Below, one piece after another: positions 1 to 7,142 of a stretch of DNA of 35,040 nt (positions within the stretch are counted from its first letter, which is position 1; the number at the start of each line of letters is the position of its first letter). Source of the DNA: Parvibaculum sp049671045 (GTDB lineage Bacteria > Pseudomonadota > Alphaproteobacteria > Parvibaculales > Parvibaculaceae). Where the stretch lies: positions 1 to 35,040 of the forward strand of contig NZ_JBATUH010000117.1 in the NCBI RefSeq assembly GCF_049671045.1. Direction: 5' to 3'. The notes beneath the pieces were generated by a model. That model saw only the letters and a program-made list of their open reading frames with translations, searched no databases and had not been told where the DNA came from. Both the position numbers and the translations under genes were made by a program.

Positions 1-338
1 CCGTGCGGCAGCTTTTCGCCTTCATGCGTCTGGCGGAGGAGCCGAAGAACGTCACCGCGATCTATGTCAACGACATGGGCAAGGCGAAGAACTGGAACCA
101 GCCCGAGCCCGGAACATGGATCGACGCACGCAAGGCCTGGTACGTCATCGGCAGCAGCAGGCGCGGCGGCATGGAGGCGGATGAGGCCATTCCCTTCGGA
201 GAACGTCAGCAGGCGGATGAGTTTGCGGCCAAGGCAGGCGGCAGGGTGTTCGGCTTCAGTGACATGCCTGACGATTACATCTTCCCCGGCGCGGAGCCCG
301 CATCCGCTGACGCCACGGACAAGGAGGATCGGAGATGA
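1..338 (+). CDS. nosL: NosL, copper chaperone for nitrous oxide reductase (C-terminal part, 5' end outside window)
   Basis: About 111 residues are visible in a frame already open at the window edge, so the lipoprotein signal and N-terminal half are missing. The segment around DARKAWYVIGSSRRGGM (residues 41-57 of the visible part), followed by the ADEAIPFG and VFGFSDMPDDYI stretches, is typical of the C-terminal half of NosL. In that family the protein is a periplasmic, membrane-anchored Cu(I) chaperone supplying the NosZ copper centres. The stop overlaps the start of the next gene (ATGA at 335-338), implying translational coupling with nosX. The rest of the nos cluster (nosRZDFY) would be expected to the left, outside the window. 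The GTG at position 3 is not proposed as the true start. Confidence 0.88.
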   Translation, partial: VRQLFAFMRLAEEPKNVTAIYVNDMGKAKNWNQPEPGTWIDARKAWYVIGSSRRGGMEADEAIPFGERQQADEFAAKAGGRVFGFSDMPDDYIFPGAEPASADATDKEDRR

Positions 339-1333
339 GCGTGACGCGCAGGCGATTCATCACCATCACGGCTGCGGCCGCCGGATTTGCTCTCCTGCCG
401 CGCGTGCCGGGCGCAGCGGCGCAGGCCGGGCAGGCGAACCTCAGAAGCTGGCGCGGCGTGGCGCTCGGCGCCGATGCGACGCTCCGCATCAACCATCCCG
501 ACCCGGCGGTGGCGGATCGTCTCATCGAGCGCTCCATCGGCGAGGTGCGGCGTCTGGAACGGATCTTCAGTCTCTATGCGCCCGACACCGCGATCTCGCT
601 TCTCAACCGGCAGGGCCGCATAGATGAACCGCCCGCCGATTTTCTGCGGCTTCTGAGCGAAAGCGAAAACTATGCGCGCATGACGGGCGGCGCTTTCGAC
701 ATCACGGTGCAGCCGCTCTGGCGCCTCTATGCAGATCATTTCTCGACACCCGGCGCGGATCTGAACGGGCCATCGGCGCAAGAACGCGCGCGCGCCATCG
801 CATCGGTCGGCCATGACGCCATCGCCTTCGATGCGTCGCGAGTGGAATTCATGCGTCCCGGCATGGGGCTCACCTTCAACGGCATCGCGCAAGGCTACAT
901 AACGGACCGCGTGACGGAGCTTCTGCTCGCCTCGGGGATAGAGCGCGCGCTTGTCGACATGGGTGAAATCCGCGCGCTGGGCGAGAGCCCTTCCGGCGAG
1001 CCGTGGCGCGTCGGCATCGAGGACCCGCGAAAGCCGGAGCACATCGCCGAAACGGTCGAACTCGCCAGTCTCGCCATTGCGACCTCGGGCGGCTATGGCA
1101 CGGCCTTCGATCCGGCGGGGCGCAGCAACCACATCTTCGATCCGCGGACGGGGCTGACGGCGAGGCGCTATCTCGGCGTTTCGGTGTTGGCGCCGAGCGC
1201 CACGACGGCGGATGCGCTCTCGACCGCCTTTTCGCTGATGCCGCTCGATGACACGCAAGCGATCGTCCGGCGTCTCGGCATCGAGGCGCGCTTCGTGCTC
1301 CCGGATGGAAAGCGGGTCGTGCAGACCGCCTGA
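335..1333 (+). CDS. nosX: NosX, ApbE-type FAD:protein FMN transferase
   Basis: This 332-residue protein opens with a Tat signal (RRRFITI at residues 5-11, then a hydrophobic stretch and an AAA-Q region near 30), so it acts in the periplasm. ApbE-family motifs follow in order: GGAFDITVQPLW (118-129), FNGIAQGYITD (181-191), DMGEIRALG (208-216), SGGYGTAFD through SNHIFDPRTG (251-273) and the metal-site-like TTADALSTA (290-298). ApbE enzymes use FAD and Mg2+ to attach FMN covalently to a Thr of partner flavoproteins. The nos-linked version, NosX, is known to flavinylate NosR, the electron donor route to N2O reductase. The ATGA overlap with nosL supports this specific role over a generic ApbE. It appears to be the last gene of the cluster, since the following gene is convergent. 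Confidence 0.92.
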   Translation: MSVTRRRFITITAAAAGFALLPRVPGAAAQAGQANLRSWRGVALGADATLRINHPDPAVADRLIERSIGEVRRLERIFSLYAPDTAISLLNRQGRIDEPPADFLRLLSESENYARMTGGAFDITVQPLWRLYADHFSTPGADLNGPSAQERARAIASVGHDAIAFDASRVEFMRPGMGLTFNGIAQGYITDRVTELLLASGIERALVDMGEIRALGESPSGEPWRVGIEDPRKPEHIAETVELASLAIATSGGYGTAFDPAGRSNHIFDPRTGLTARRYLGVSVLAPSATTADALSTAFSLMPLDDTQAIVRRLGIEARFVLPDGKRVVQTA

Positions 1334-1351
1334 CGCGGCAGGCGCCGGCCC

Positions 1352-2476
1352 TCAGAGCGCGGCGAGCGCGGCGGCAGTGCGCTCGATCACATCGTCCGGC
1401 ATATGTGCATAGAGCGGCATGCGCAGCAGTCCCTCGCCGACATGATCGGCAACCTTCATGGCGCTTGCCGCGCGGCCGAGGCGCTGGCCCGCAGGCGAGC
1501 TGTGCAGCGGCGCGTAATGCGCCGAGGCCATGATGCCCTGAGCGACGAGAAGATCGCGCGCCCTTGCGCGGAGTTCGCCGCTTTCAAAAACGAGCCAATA
1601 GATATGGCCGTTATGCGCGCAATGCTGCGGTATCTCCGCGCGGCGCGCGAGGCCGCGGGCTTCGAGCGGGCGAAGCGCCTCGTGATAGCGGCCCCACAGC
1701 GCGACGCGGCGCTGGTTGATCGCCTCGGCCTGTTCGAGCTGGGCGAGCAGCAGCGCCGCCGTGATCTCGCTTGGCAGGAAGGAGGAGCCGAGATCGACCC
1801 AGGTGTATTTGTCCACCTCGCCACGAAAGAACTGGCTGCGGTTCGTGCCCTTTTCGCGGACGATTTCCGCGCGAAGCCGGTACGCGGGATCGTTGACGAG
1901 CAGCGCGCCGCCTTCGCCCGCCACGACATTCTTGCTGGCATGGAAGCTCAGCGCGGAGAGCGCGCCGAAAGTGCCGAGCGCCTTGCCGCGATAGAAGGCG
2001 CCGAAACCCTGCGCCGCATCTTCGGCGACGGCGAGCCCGTGCTTCGCCGCAAGCGTCATGATCGCGTCCATCTCGCAGCCGACGCCCGCGTAATGCACCG
2101 GCATGATGGCGCGCGTTCTCGGTGTGATGGCCTGCTCGATCAGGTTTTCGTCGATGTTGAGCGTGTCGGCGCGAATGTCGACGAAGACGGGGACGCCGCC
2201 TCGCAGCGCGATCGCGTTGGCGGTGCTGACGAAAGTGTAGGAGGGCATGATGACTTCGTCGCCCGGCTCGATTTCGAGCAGCAGGCCGATCATGTCGAGC
2301 GCGCCCGTGCCCGAATGGGTAAGGAGCGCGCGCACCGCGCCCGTCTTCTCCTCAAGCCATGCGTGACAGGCCTTGGTGAATTTCCCGTCCCCCGCAAGCT
2401 GCTTCGCTGACAGGACCTCGTCCAGATATTCTCTCTCGCGGCCGGCGAGAGTGGGCTCGTAATAGGGAACGCTCAT
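1352..2476 (-). CDS. wecE: WecE-like dTDP-4-amino-4,6-dideoxygalactose transaminase (DegT/DnrJ/EryC1/StrS family)
   Basis: This 374-residue protein is a PLP-dependent sugar aminotransferase. It tracks E. coli WecE closely along its length: PGDEVIMPSYTFVSTANA (71-88), MPVHYAGVGCEMD (125-137), EDAAQG (152-157), the PLP-lysine segment SFHASKN with Lys182, and REKGTNRSQFFRGEVDKYTW (207-226). WecE converts dTDP-4-keto-6-deoxyglucose to dTDP-4-amino-4,6-dideoxygalactose (Fuc4N) with glutamate as amino donor, for surface polysaccharide. ATG at 2476 was chosen because homology begins directly after it; no strong Shine-Dalgarno is visible. The frame upstream to 2542 looks non-coding. It lies 79 bases downstream of the HAD phosphatase on the same strand. 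No other Fuc4N pathway genes are in the window, so the exact sugar substrate is inferred. Confidence 0.87.
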   Translation of the reverse strand: MSVPYYEPTLAGREREYLDEVLSAKQLAGDGKFTKACHAWLEEKTGAVRALLTHSGTGALDMIGLLLEIEPGDEVIMPSYTFVSTANAIALRGGVPVFVDIRADTLNIDENLIEQAITPRTRAIMPVHYAGVGCEMDAIMTLAAKHGLAVAEDAAQGFGAFYRGKALGTFGALSALSFHASKNVVAGEGGALLVNDPAYRLRAEIVREKGTNRSQFFRGEVDKYTWVDLGSSFLPSEITAALLLAQLEQAEAINQRRVALWGRYHEALRPLEARGLARRAEIPQHCAHNGHIYWLVFESGELRARARDLLVAQGIMASAHYAPLHSSPAGQRLGRAASAMKVADHVGEGLLRMPLYAHMPDDVIERTAAALAAL

Positions 2477-2530
2477 GGGTTGATGTCCGGGGCAGCGGTG
2501 GAATCGTGCGGCCATTGAACAGGCCCCCTG

Positions 2531-2544
2531 CCTTGCGCGCAAGG
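2531..2544. other. GC-rich palindrome between the phosphatase and aminotransferase genes
   Basis: CCTTG and CAAGG arms enclose CGCG, and the flanking CCCC and GGGG runs could extend the stem with a small mismatch. It sits 12 bases past the phosphatase stop and 55 bases before the wecE-like start on the transcribed strand. There is no U-tract. It could be an mRNA processing or attenuation hairpin, or chance in GC-rich DNA. Confidence 0.3.
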
Positions 2545-2555
2545 GGCGGGGATGC

Positions 2556-3206
2556 CTATCGGGCGGCCCCGAAGCGCCGGGCGCTGAGAAGCGCCAGCGC
2601 TTCCTCGGGATCGGCGGCGGCGATGACCTCGAAGCCCGGCCGCGCCAGCATCATCGCGGCCTCGCGCTCCTCGCGCCCATGGCCGGTCAGCACATGGATG
2701 GCGCCCGCAAGGCCCGCATTTCTCGCCGCTTCCATGTCGCTCGCCTTGTCGCCGATCATGAAGCTCCGGCTGCGGTCGATGCCGAGCCTTTCGGCGGCAA
2801 GCTCGATCATGGCCGGGCCGGGCTTGCGCCAGCGCGCATGGTTGTCGCCATAGCCATCCGTGTGGTCGGGGTGATAGGCGCAGGCGACGATGAGATCGAG
2901 CGCGACGCCTGCGGCGCGGAGCTGCCGCGCGATCTCCGCCTCCACCGCCTCGAAGTCCGGCCAGCCGAAACGCCCCCGCGCGATGCCCGCCTGATTGGTG
3001 ACAGCGGCGACGGCGAGCCCCTGCGAATGCGCCCAGCCTATGAGCTTCGCCGCGCCGCGCTCGAGAACGACATCCTCGGGGCGGGAGAGATAATCGACCT
3101 CCCGCACGATGACGCCATCGCGATCGAGGAAGAGCGCGGCCGCGCCCTCGCGCCGCTCCGGGGTCTCGTTTGAAATCCAGATCCCGTCGGGCAGGGGCAT
3201 CGTCAT
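2556..3206 (-). CDS. HAD-IIIA phosphatase, GmhB-like (D,D-heptose 1,7-bisphosphate phosphatase family)
   Basis: This 216-residue protein has the haloacid dehalogenase core: nucleophile motif DRDG (28-31) in a FLDRDGVIV context, VTNQAGIARG (69-78), a KPGPAM segment with Lys128, and IGDKASDMEAA (151-161). This arrangement is that of GmhB and histidinol-phosphatase-like HADs, which remove a sugar phosphate during ADP-heptose synthesis. C109 and H112 (CAYHPDH) match the first half of the GmhB zinc loop, but the expected Cys-x-Cys is absent; the loop reads DGYGDNHARWRKPG. Loss of the zinc site is common in GmhB relatives with other substrates, so the substrate is uncertain. The start at 3206 is chosen over the next ATG (3200); the open frame extends further upstream but looks non-coding. 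It probably shares a transcript with the aminotransferase downstream. Confidence 0.82.
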   Translation of the reverse strand: MTMPLPDGIWISNETPERREGAAALFLDRDGVIVREVDYLSRPEDVVLERGAAKLIGWAHSQGLAVAAVTNQAGIARGRFGWPDFEAVEAEIARQLRAAGVALDLIVACAYHPDHTDGYGDNHARWRKPGPAMIELAAERLGIDRSRSFMIGDKASDMEAARNAGLAGAIHVLTGHGREEREAAMMLARPGFEVIAAADPEEALALLSARRFGAAR

Positions 3207-3466
3207 TCCCGGTCTCTCGTTCTTTCGTGTCGCGCGGCAATCCGGCCGTGCCGGCGGGGCAGGGCGATGATGATCGAAGTCCCGCTCGCCGTCAGCCTCG
3301 AAAGCGAAGGCTGGACGGCGAATTCCGTCGCAAGACTTCGATGCGACGCCTGGTCCCGGCCGATCGGCCCACAAGGCCGACCCGTTTCGGTGTATCCTGT
3401 CATCTACGGCGCAATCGGGCATCGCACAACCGGGCGGCTCGATATTGAAAGCAGGGTTTCGTTCAG

Positions 3467-5080
3467 GTGTTGCGTTCCAATCCGAAGCCCCGTTCTAAGG
3501 GGCACTCCTTCGCCGCCTGGCGTCATTTCCGAATGTTCGCCGGCACTCTGGCGGTTGCGCTTGCCTGCGTCGCGGGCGCGCCTTCCGCGCAAGCCGCAGC
3601 CTGCTCCGACCCGCTGTCGGCGATCGCGGCGCTGCCCGGCTCAGCAAGCGCGACGCTCGATTTCAATTCGCTTCGCCGTTTCTATGGAGGATCGGGCGGC
3701 GCCTGCGTCTGGTCGGCGGCGGATGCAGCCACGCTCATCGAGGCCCTGAGTGCCGCCGGGAGCCAAGGGCTCGAGCCGCGCGATTTTCATCTTGCCGAAC
3801 TGAAGGGCGGAGATGCCGTCAGGGATGCGCGCGCCCGCGATCTCCTGCTGACGGATGCCGCCATCCGATATGCGCGCGACATGCGGAACGGCCGCCTTGA
3901 GCTTGAAAGCATCGAGAGCGATATCGACTTTCCCCGGCCCCTCACCGATCCCGTCGCGGGGCTGCGCGATGCCTTCGCCACACATTCGCTCGCTCACTGG
4001 CTTGCTTCGCTGCCGCCATCCCAACCGGAATATGCACGCCTCGTCGCCGCCTATGCGCGTTATGTCGACATGGCGGCAAAGGGCGGATGGGCGATGCTCG
4101 CCGCGCCCGCAAAGGCGGTGAAGCCGGGGGAGGCGAGCCCGCTCGTGCCTGCCCTGCGGCAGAGGCTCGCGGCCGAGGGCGATTTCGGCGCGGCGGAGGC
4201 TTCCGCCTCGGGCAAACGTCTCGATGCAGCGCTCGTCGCGGCGCTCAAGCGCTTTCAGGCCCGCCACGGCCTGAGCGCCGATGGTGTTCTCGGGCGGAAG
4301 ACGCTCGAAGCGCTCAATGTCGCGGCGTCCGCCCGCGCCGGGCAGATTGCGGTCAATCTCGAGCGCTGGCGCATGCTGTCTGGCGCGATCCCGCCGACGC
4401 GCGTCGAGGTCAACGCAGCCGCCGCGACCGCGAAGCTCATCGTCGGGGGCGCTCCCGTGCTCGAAATGCGCGCCGTGGTCGGCAAGAAGAAAACGCCGAC
4501 GCCGATCCTGCGCAGCGTCATAAATTCCATCGTCGTCAATCCGCCCTGGGTCGTCCCCTCGTCGATCATGCGCAAGGAAATCCTGCCGGCGCTGACGCGC
4601 GAACCCGACTATCTCGAAAAGAACGACATGTACTGGCGCGACAATCAGATCGTGCAGGCGCCTGGCGAAAGAAACTCGCTCGGCCGCATAAAGTTCGAGC
4701 TATCGAGCTCCTTCGATGTCTATCTGCACGACACGCCCGCGCGACGTCTCTTCGCGCGTGACGATCGCGCGCGAAGCCATGGCTGTGTCCGCCTCGAAAA
4801 GCCGCTCGCCCTTGCCGAGCATCTGCTGGGCAACGACACGGGATGGCCGCGCGAACGCATCGAAGGCATGATCGCGGATGGAAAGACGCAGCGTATTCCG
4901 CTCACGGATGAAGTTCCGATCGTCATCGTCTACTGGACGAGCTTCGTCGATCAGGGCGGAACGGTCGAGTTTCGCGATGACATATATGGCCGCGATGAGA
5001 GGCTGCTCGATGCGCTGAGGCAGCACCGTTTTGCGCAAGCGGGAGCGAGCGCAGCCGCCGCGAAGGCATGCGGCGCGTGA
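3467..5080 (+). CDS. YcbB-type L,D-transpeptidase (YkuD domain with peptidoglycan-binding domain)
   Basis: This is a 537-residue protein if read from GTG 3467. ATG 3533 (residue 23) is an equally plausible start that places the hydrophobic signal at the very N-terminus. A Sec-type signal ends near AQAAA (41-45). An N-terminal scaffold region follows, then a PG_binding_1-like helical domain (about 228-285, LKRFQARHGLSADGVLG) and the YkuD catalytic domain (about 312-455). The catalytic motif is SHGCVRL at 437-443 with nucleophile Cys440, and His421 sits in VYLHDTP. Enzymes of this build make 3-3 crosslinks in peptidoglycan or attach proteins to it, in the periplasm, and resist most beta-lactams. 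The next plus-strand gene encodes a second exported cell-wall-type protein, suggesting a small envelope module. Confidence 0.9.
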   Translation: MLRSNPKPRSKGHSFAAWRHFRMFAGTLAVALACVAGAPSAQAAACSDPLSAIAALPGSASATLDFNSLRRFYGGSGGACVWSAADAATLIEALSAAGSQGLEPRDFHLAELKGGDAVRDARARDLLLTDAAIRYARDMRNGRLELESIESDIDFPRPLTDPVAGLRDAFATHSLAHWLASLPPSQPEYARLVAAYARYVDMAAKGGWAMLAAPAKAVKPGEASPLVPALRQRLAAEGDFGAAEASASGKRLDAALVAALKRFQARHGLSADGVLGRKTLEALNVAASARAGQIAVNLERWRMLSGAIPPTRVEVNAAAATAKLIVGGAPVLEMRAVVGKKKTPTPILRSVINSIVVNPPWVVPSSIMRKEILPALTREPDYLEKNDMYWRDNQIVQAPGERNSLGRIKFELSSSFDVYLHDTPARRLFARDDRARSHGCVRLEKPLALAEHLLGNDTGWPRERIEGMIADGKTQRIPLTDEVPIVIVYWTSFVDQGGTVEFRDDIYGRDERLLDALRQHRFAQAGASAAAAKACGA

Positions 5081-5097
5081 GGCGCGACGCGCGTTTT
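5073..5097 (+). terminator. Possible weak terminator after the L,D-transpeptidase gene
   Basis: GCGCGT (5073-5078, overlapping the stop codon) can pair with ACGCGC (5087-5092) and is followed by gTTTT. The stem is only six pairs and the loop is also GC-rich, so this is a weak candidate. Its position fits, because a good promoter for the next gene begins about 30 bases later. Confidence 0.35.
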
Positions 5098-5123
5098 CCA
5101 TAACGGCAATCACGTCATTGCGT

Positions 5124-5152
5124 TTGACGCATCGGGCCCGAAACCCTATACG
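5124..5152 (+). promoter_or_regulatory. Sigma70-type promoter for the DUF882 gene
   Basis: TTGACG (5124-5129) and TATACG (5147-5152) are separated by exactly 17 bases, close to the housekeeping consensus. They sit 44 bases before the chosen GTG start. This suggests the DUF882 gene is transcribed on its own as well as, or instead of, by read-through from the transpeptidase gene. Confidence 0.62.
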
Positions 5153-5195
5153 GGGAGCGGGCGGGTGGGCTTCACGTCGAACTCAAGAGGTGGAT

Positions 5196-5753
5196 GTGAG
5201 GTCGGTGATCACACGCAGAGGCGTATTGGCTCTCGGTGCGACTGCGGCAGCTTCCGTCATTCTGCCGCGGCCTTCGATCGCATCGGTGGCGAGGCCGCGC
5301 ATGCTCAAATTCTACAACACGCATACGGGCGAGAGCCTTTCCACGACCTATTGGGCCGATGGCGTCTACATTCCCGATGCGTTGCGCGACGTGAAGAAGC
5401 TTCTTCGCGATCACCGCTCGGACGACGAACATCACATCGACGTGCGGCTGCTCGATCTCCTGTCGGAGCTGCGCCACAAGCTCGACACGCACGAGCCCTA
5501 TCACGTCATTTCCGGTTATCGCTCACCGAAGACGAACAGCGTTCTCGCCCGGGCGAGCCACGGCGTCGCCAAGCGCAGCCTTCACATGGTCGGCGAAGCA
5601 ATCGACATTCGCGTGCCGGGGCGCGATCTCGCCCGCGTGCACAAGGCGGCGCTGGCGCTCCGACGCGGCGGCGTCGGCTATTATCCGGCATCGGATTTCG
5701 TGCATGTCGATGTCGGGCGCGTGCGCCAATGGGGGCCGAAGCACGAGGCGTGA
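5196..5753 (+). CDS. DUF882 / YcbK-like exported protein (peptidase M15-related)
   Basis: A GTG start at 5196 is supported by AAGAGG at 5185-5190 (five-base spacer) and gives 185 residues. The N-terminus has a twin-arginine style signal (TRRGVLALGA, 6-15, cleavage near residue 30), so the protein is exported folded. The core carries SGYRSP (106-111), a SLHMVGEAIDI segment with His130 and Asp137, and FVHVD with His170 and Asp172. This spacing matches the zinc ligands of the M15 and DUF882 fold (VanX, D,D-carboxypeptidase and YcbK relatives). YcbK (MepK) of E. coli is a murein endopeptidase acting on 3-3 crosslinks. Its position 116 bases downstream of an L,D-transpeptidase that would make such links supports a matching hydrolase role, but that pairing is inference. 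Confidence 0.87.
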   Translation: MRSVITRRGVLALGATAAASVILPRPSIASVARPRMLKFYNTHTGESLSTTYWADGVYIPDALRDVKKLLRDHRSDDEHHIDVRLLDLLSELRHKLDTHEPYHVISGYRSPKTNSVLARASHGVAKRSLHMVGEAIDIRVPGRDLARVHKAALALRRGGVGYYPASDFVHVDVGRVRQWGPKHEA

Positions 5754-5782
5754 GCCCCGACTGTAGTTGCGTCGCCCGCCTC

Positions 5783-7006
5783 TCAGCGGGCAGGCGTGGG
5801 TGCGCGCTCGATATTCGGCAGGAAGCCTGTGAACAGGCCGAGCAGCGGCAGGAAGGCGCAGACCTGATACACGAACTCGATGCTCGTGAAATCGGCAAGC
5901 TCGCCCAGCACCGCGGCGCCGATGCCGCCCATTCCGAATGCAAAGCCGAAGAAAAGGCCCGCGACCGTTCCGACGCGGCCCGGCATCAGCTCCTGCGCAT
6001 AGACGATGATCGCGGGGAAGGCCGAGGCGAGAATGAGGCCGATCGGGATGCTGAGAAGGCTCGTCCAGAAAAGGCCGACATGCGGCAGGATGAGCGTGAA
6101 GGGAAGCACGCCGAGGATCGAGGCCCAGATCACATATTTGCGCCCGAAGCGGTCGCCGAGCGGACCACCGATGATCGTGCCGGCTGCTACCGCGCCAAGG
6201 AATATGAAGAGGTGCACCTGCGCGCTCTCGATCGACACATGGAATTTGTCGATGAGGTAGAAGGTGTAATAGCTCGTGATGCTGGCGAGATAGAAATATT
6301 TGGAGAAGATCAGCACCAGCAGAATGGCGATGGCCATGCGCGCGCGTTCGGGCGAAACGGTGGTCGTGCGGATGGCGCCGGGCCTTGCGGCCCCCGTCAC
6401 GGGCGGCATCGCGTTGCGCTTGTACCAGACGCCGACATGCCACAGCAGCACGATGCCGATCATCGCCGCGATGGAGAACCAGGCGACGCTGCCCTGGCCC
6501 CTCTGGATGACGATGAAGGCGGCGACGAGCGGGCCGATGGCCGAGCCCGCATTGCCCCCGACCTGAAAGAGCGATTGCGCAAGCCCGTGCCGCCCGCCCG
6601 ATGCCATGCGCGCGACGCGCGAGGATTCCGGGTGGAAGACGGACGAGCCTGTGCCGATGAGCGCGGCGGCGAGCAGCAGCAGCAGGAAATGCGCCGCCGA
6701 TGACAGCAGCAGCAGCCCCACCAGCGTGAAGCCCATGCCGATGGCGAGCGACCACGGGCTCGAGCGCCTGTCGGTGTAGTAGCCGACAAGCGGCTGGAGG
6801 AGCGAGGCGGTGAGCTGATAGGTGAGCGTGATCAGACCCACCTGCCCGAAATCGAGACCGTAATTTTCCTTCAGCATCGGGTAAATCGCGGGCAGCAGCG
6901 ACTGCATCATGTCATTGAGCAGATGGCAGAAGCTGATGGCCGCGAGCACGGTGAATGTGGTGTTCGTTGCCGAAGGGGCGGAAGCGGAGGATGTCGTCTC
7001 GGTCAA
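5783..7006 (-). CDS. MFS efflux transporter, Fsr (fosmidomycin resistance) family
   Basis: This is a 407-residue major facilitator protein with about 12 membrane segments. The N-terminal ISFCHLLNDMMQSLLPAIYP stretch and the following LDFGQVGLITLTYQLTASLLQP are characteristic of Fsr-type permeases; GSSVFHPESSRVARMASGG is the usual motif region after helix 4. Fsr homologues export fosmidomycin and possibly other phosphonates or small anions through the inner membrane, driven by proton motive force. The TTG at 7006 is preferred because AGGGAG (7013-7018 on this strand) lies six bases upstream; the in-frame TTG at 7027 has no such site. It lies downstream of glutaryl-CoA dehydrogenase, but a strong hairpin separates them. 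The natural substrate cannot be told from sequence. Confidence 0.87.
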   Translation of the reverse strand: MTETTSSASAPSATNTTFTVLAAISFCHLLNDMMQSLLPAIYPMLKENYGLDFGQVGLITLTYQLTASLLQPLVGYYTDRRSSPWSLAIGMGFTLVGLLLLSSAAHFLLLLLAAALIGTGSSVFHPESSRVARMASGGRHGLAQSLFQVGGNAGSAIGPLVAAFIVIQRGQGSVAWFSIAAMIGIVLLWHVGVWYKRNAMPPVTGAARPGAIRTTTVSPERARMAIAILLVLIFSKYFYLASITSYYTFYLIDKFHVSIESAQVHLFIFLGAVAAGTIIGGPLGDRFGRKYVIWASILGVLPFTLILPHVGLFWTSLLSIPIGLILASAFPAIIVYAQELMPGRVGTVAGLFFGFAFGMGGIGAAVLGELADFTSIEFVYQVCAFLPLLGLFTGFLPNIERAPTPAR

Positions 7007-7106
7007 GATGCTCTCCCTGGAGCGCAAGGCTCCCGGAGCATGAGCCGGAAAGGAGCGATTTTCCAGATCAACTCATGCCCTGTCTCGAAAAATCCGGAGC
7101 GCATCC

Positions 7107-7135
7107 TGCCGCAACGACATCTTTCCGTTGCGGCA
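7107..7135 (-). terminator. Perfect 10-bp stem-loop after glutaryl-CoA dehydrogenase
   Basis: TGCCGCAACG (7107-7116) and CGTTGCGGCA (7126-7135) pair perfectly around a nine-base loop, seven bases past the dehydrogenase stop. No T-run follows on the minus strand, so it is either a U-poor terminator or a 3'-end stabilising hairpin separating gcdH from the efflux gene. Confidence 0.5.
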
Positions 7136-7142
7136 CCGCGCC

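Noticed and set aside
5165..6703. A 512-codon plus-strand frame running over the DUF882 gene and the efflux gene
   Set aside because: It overlaps two real genes in other frames and has shadow-like composition (runs of Arg, Asp and Ala).
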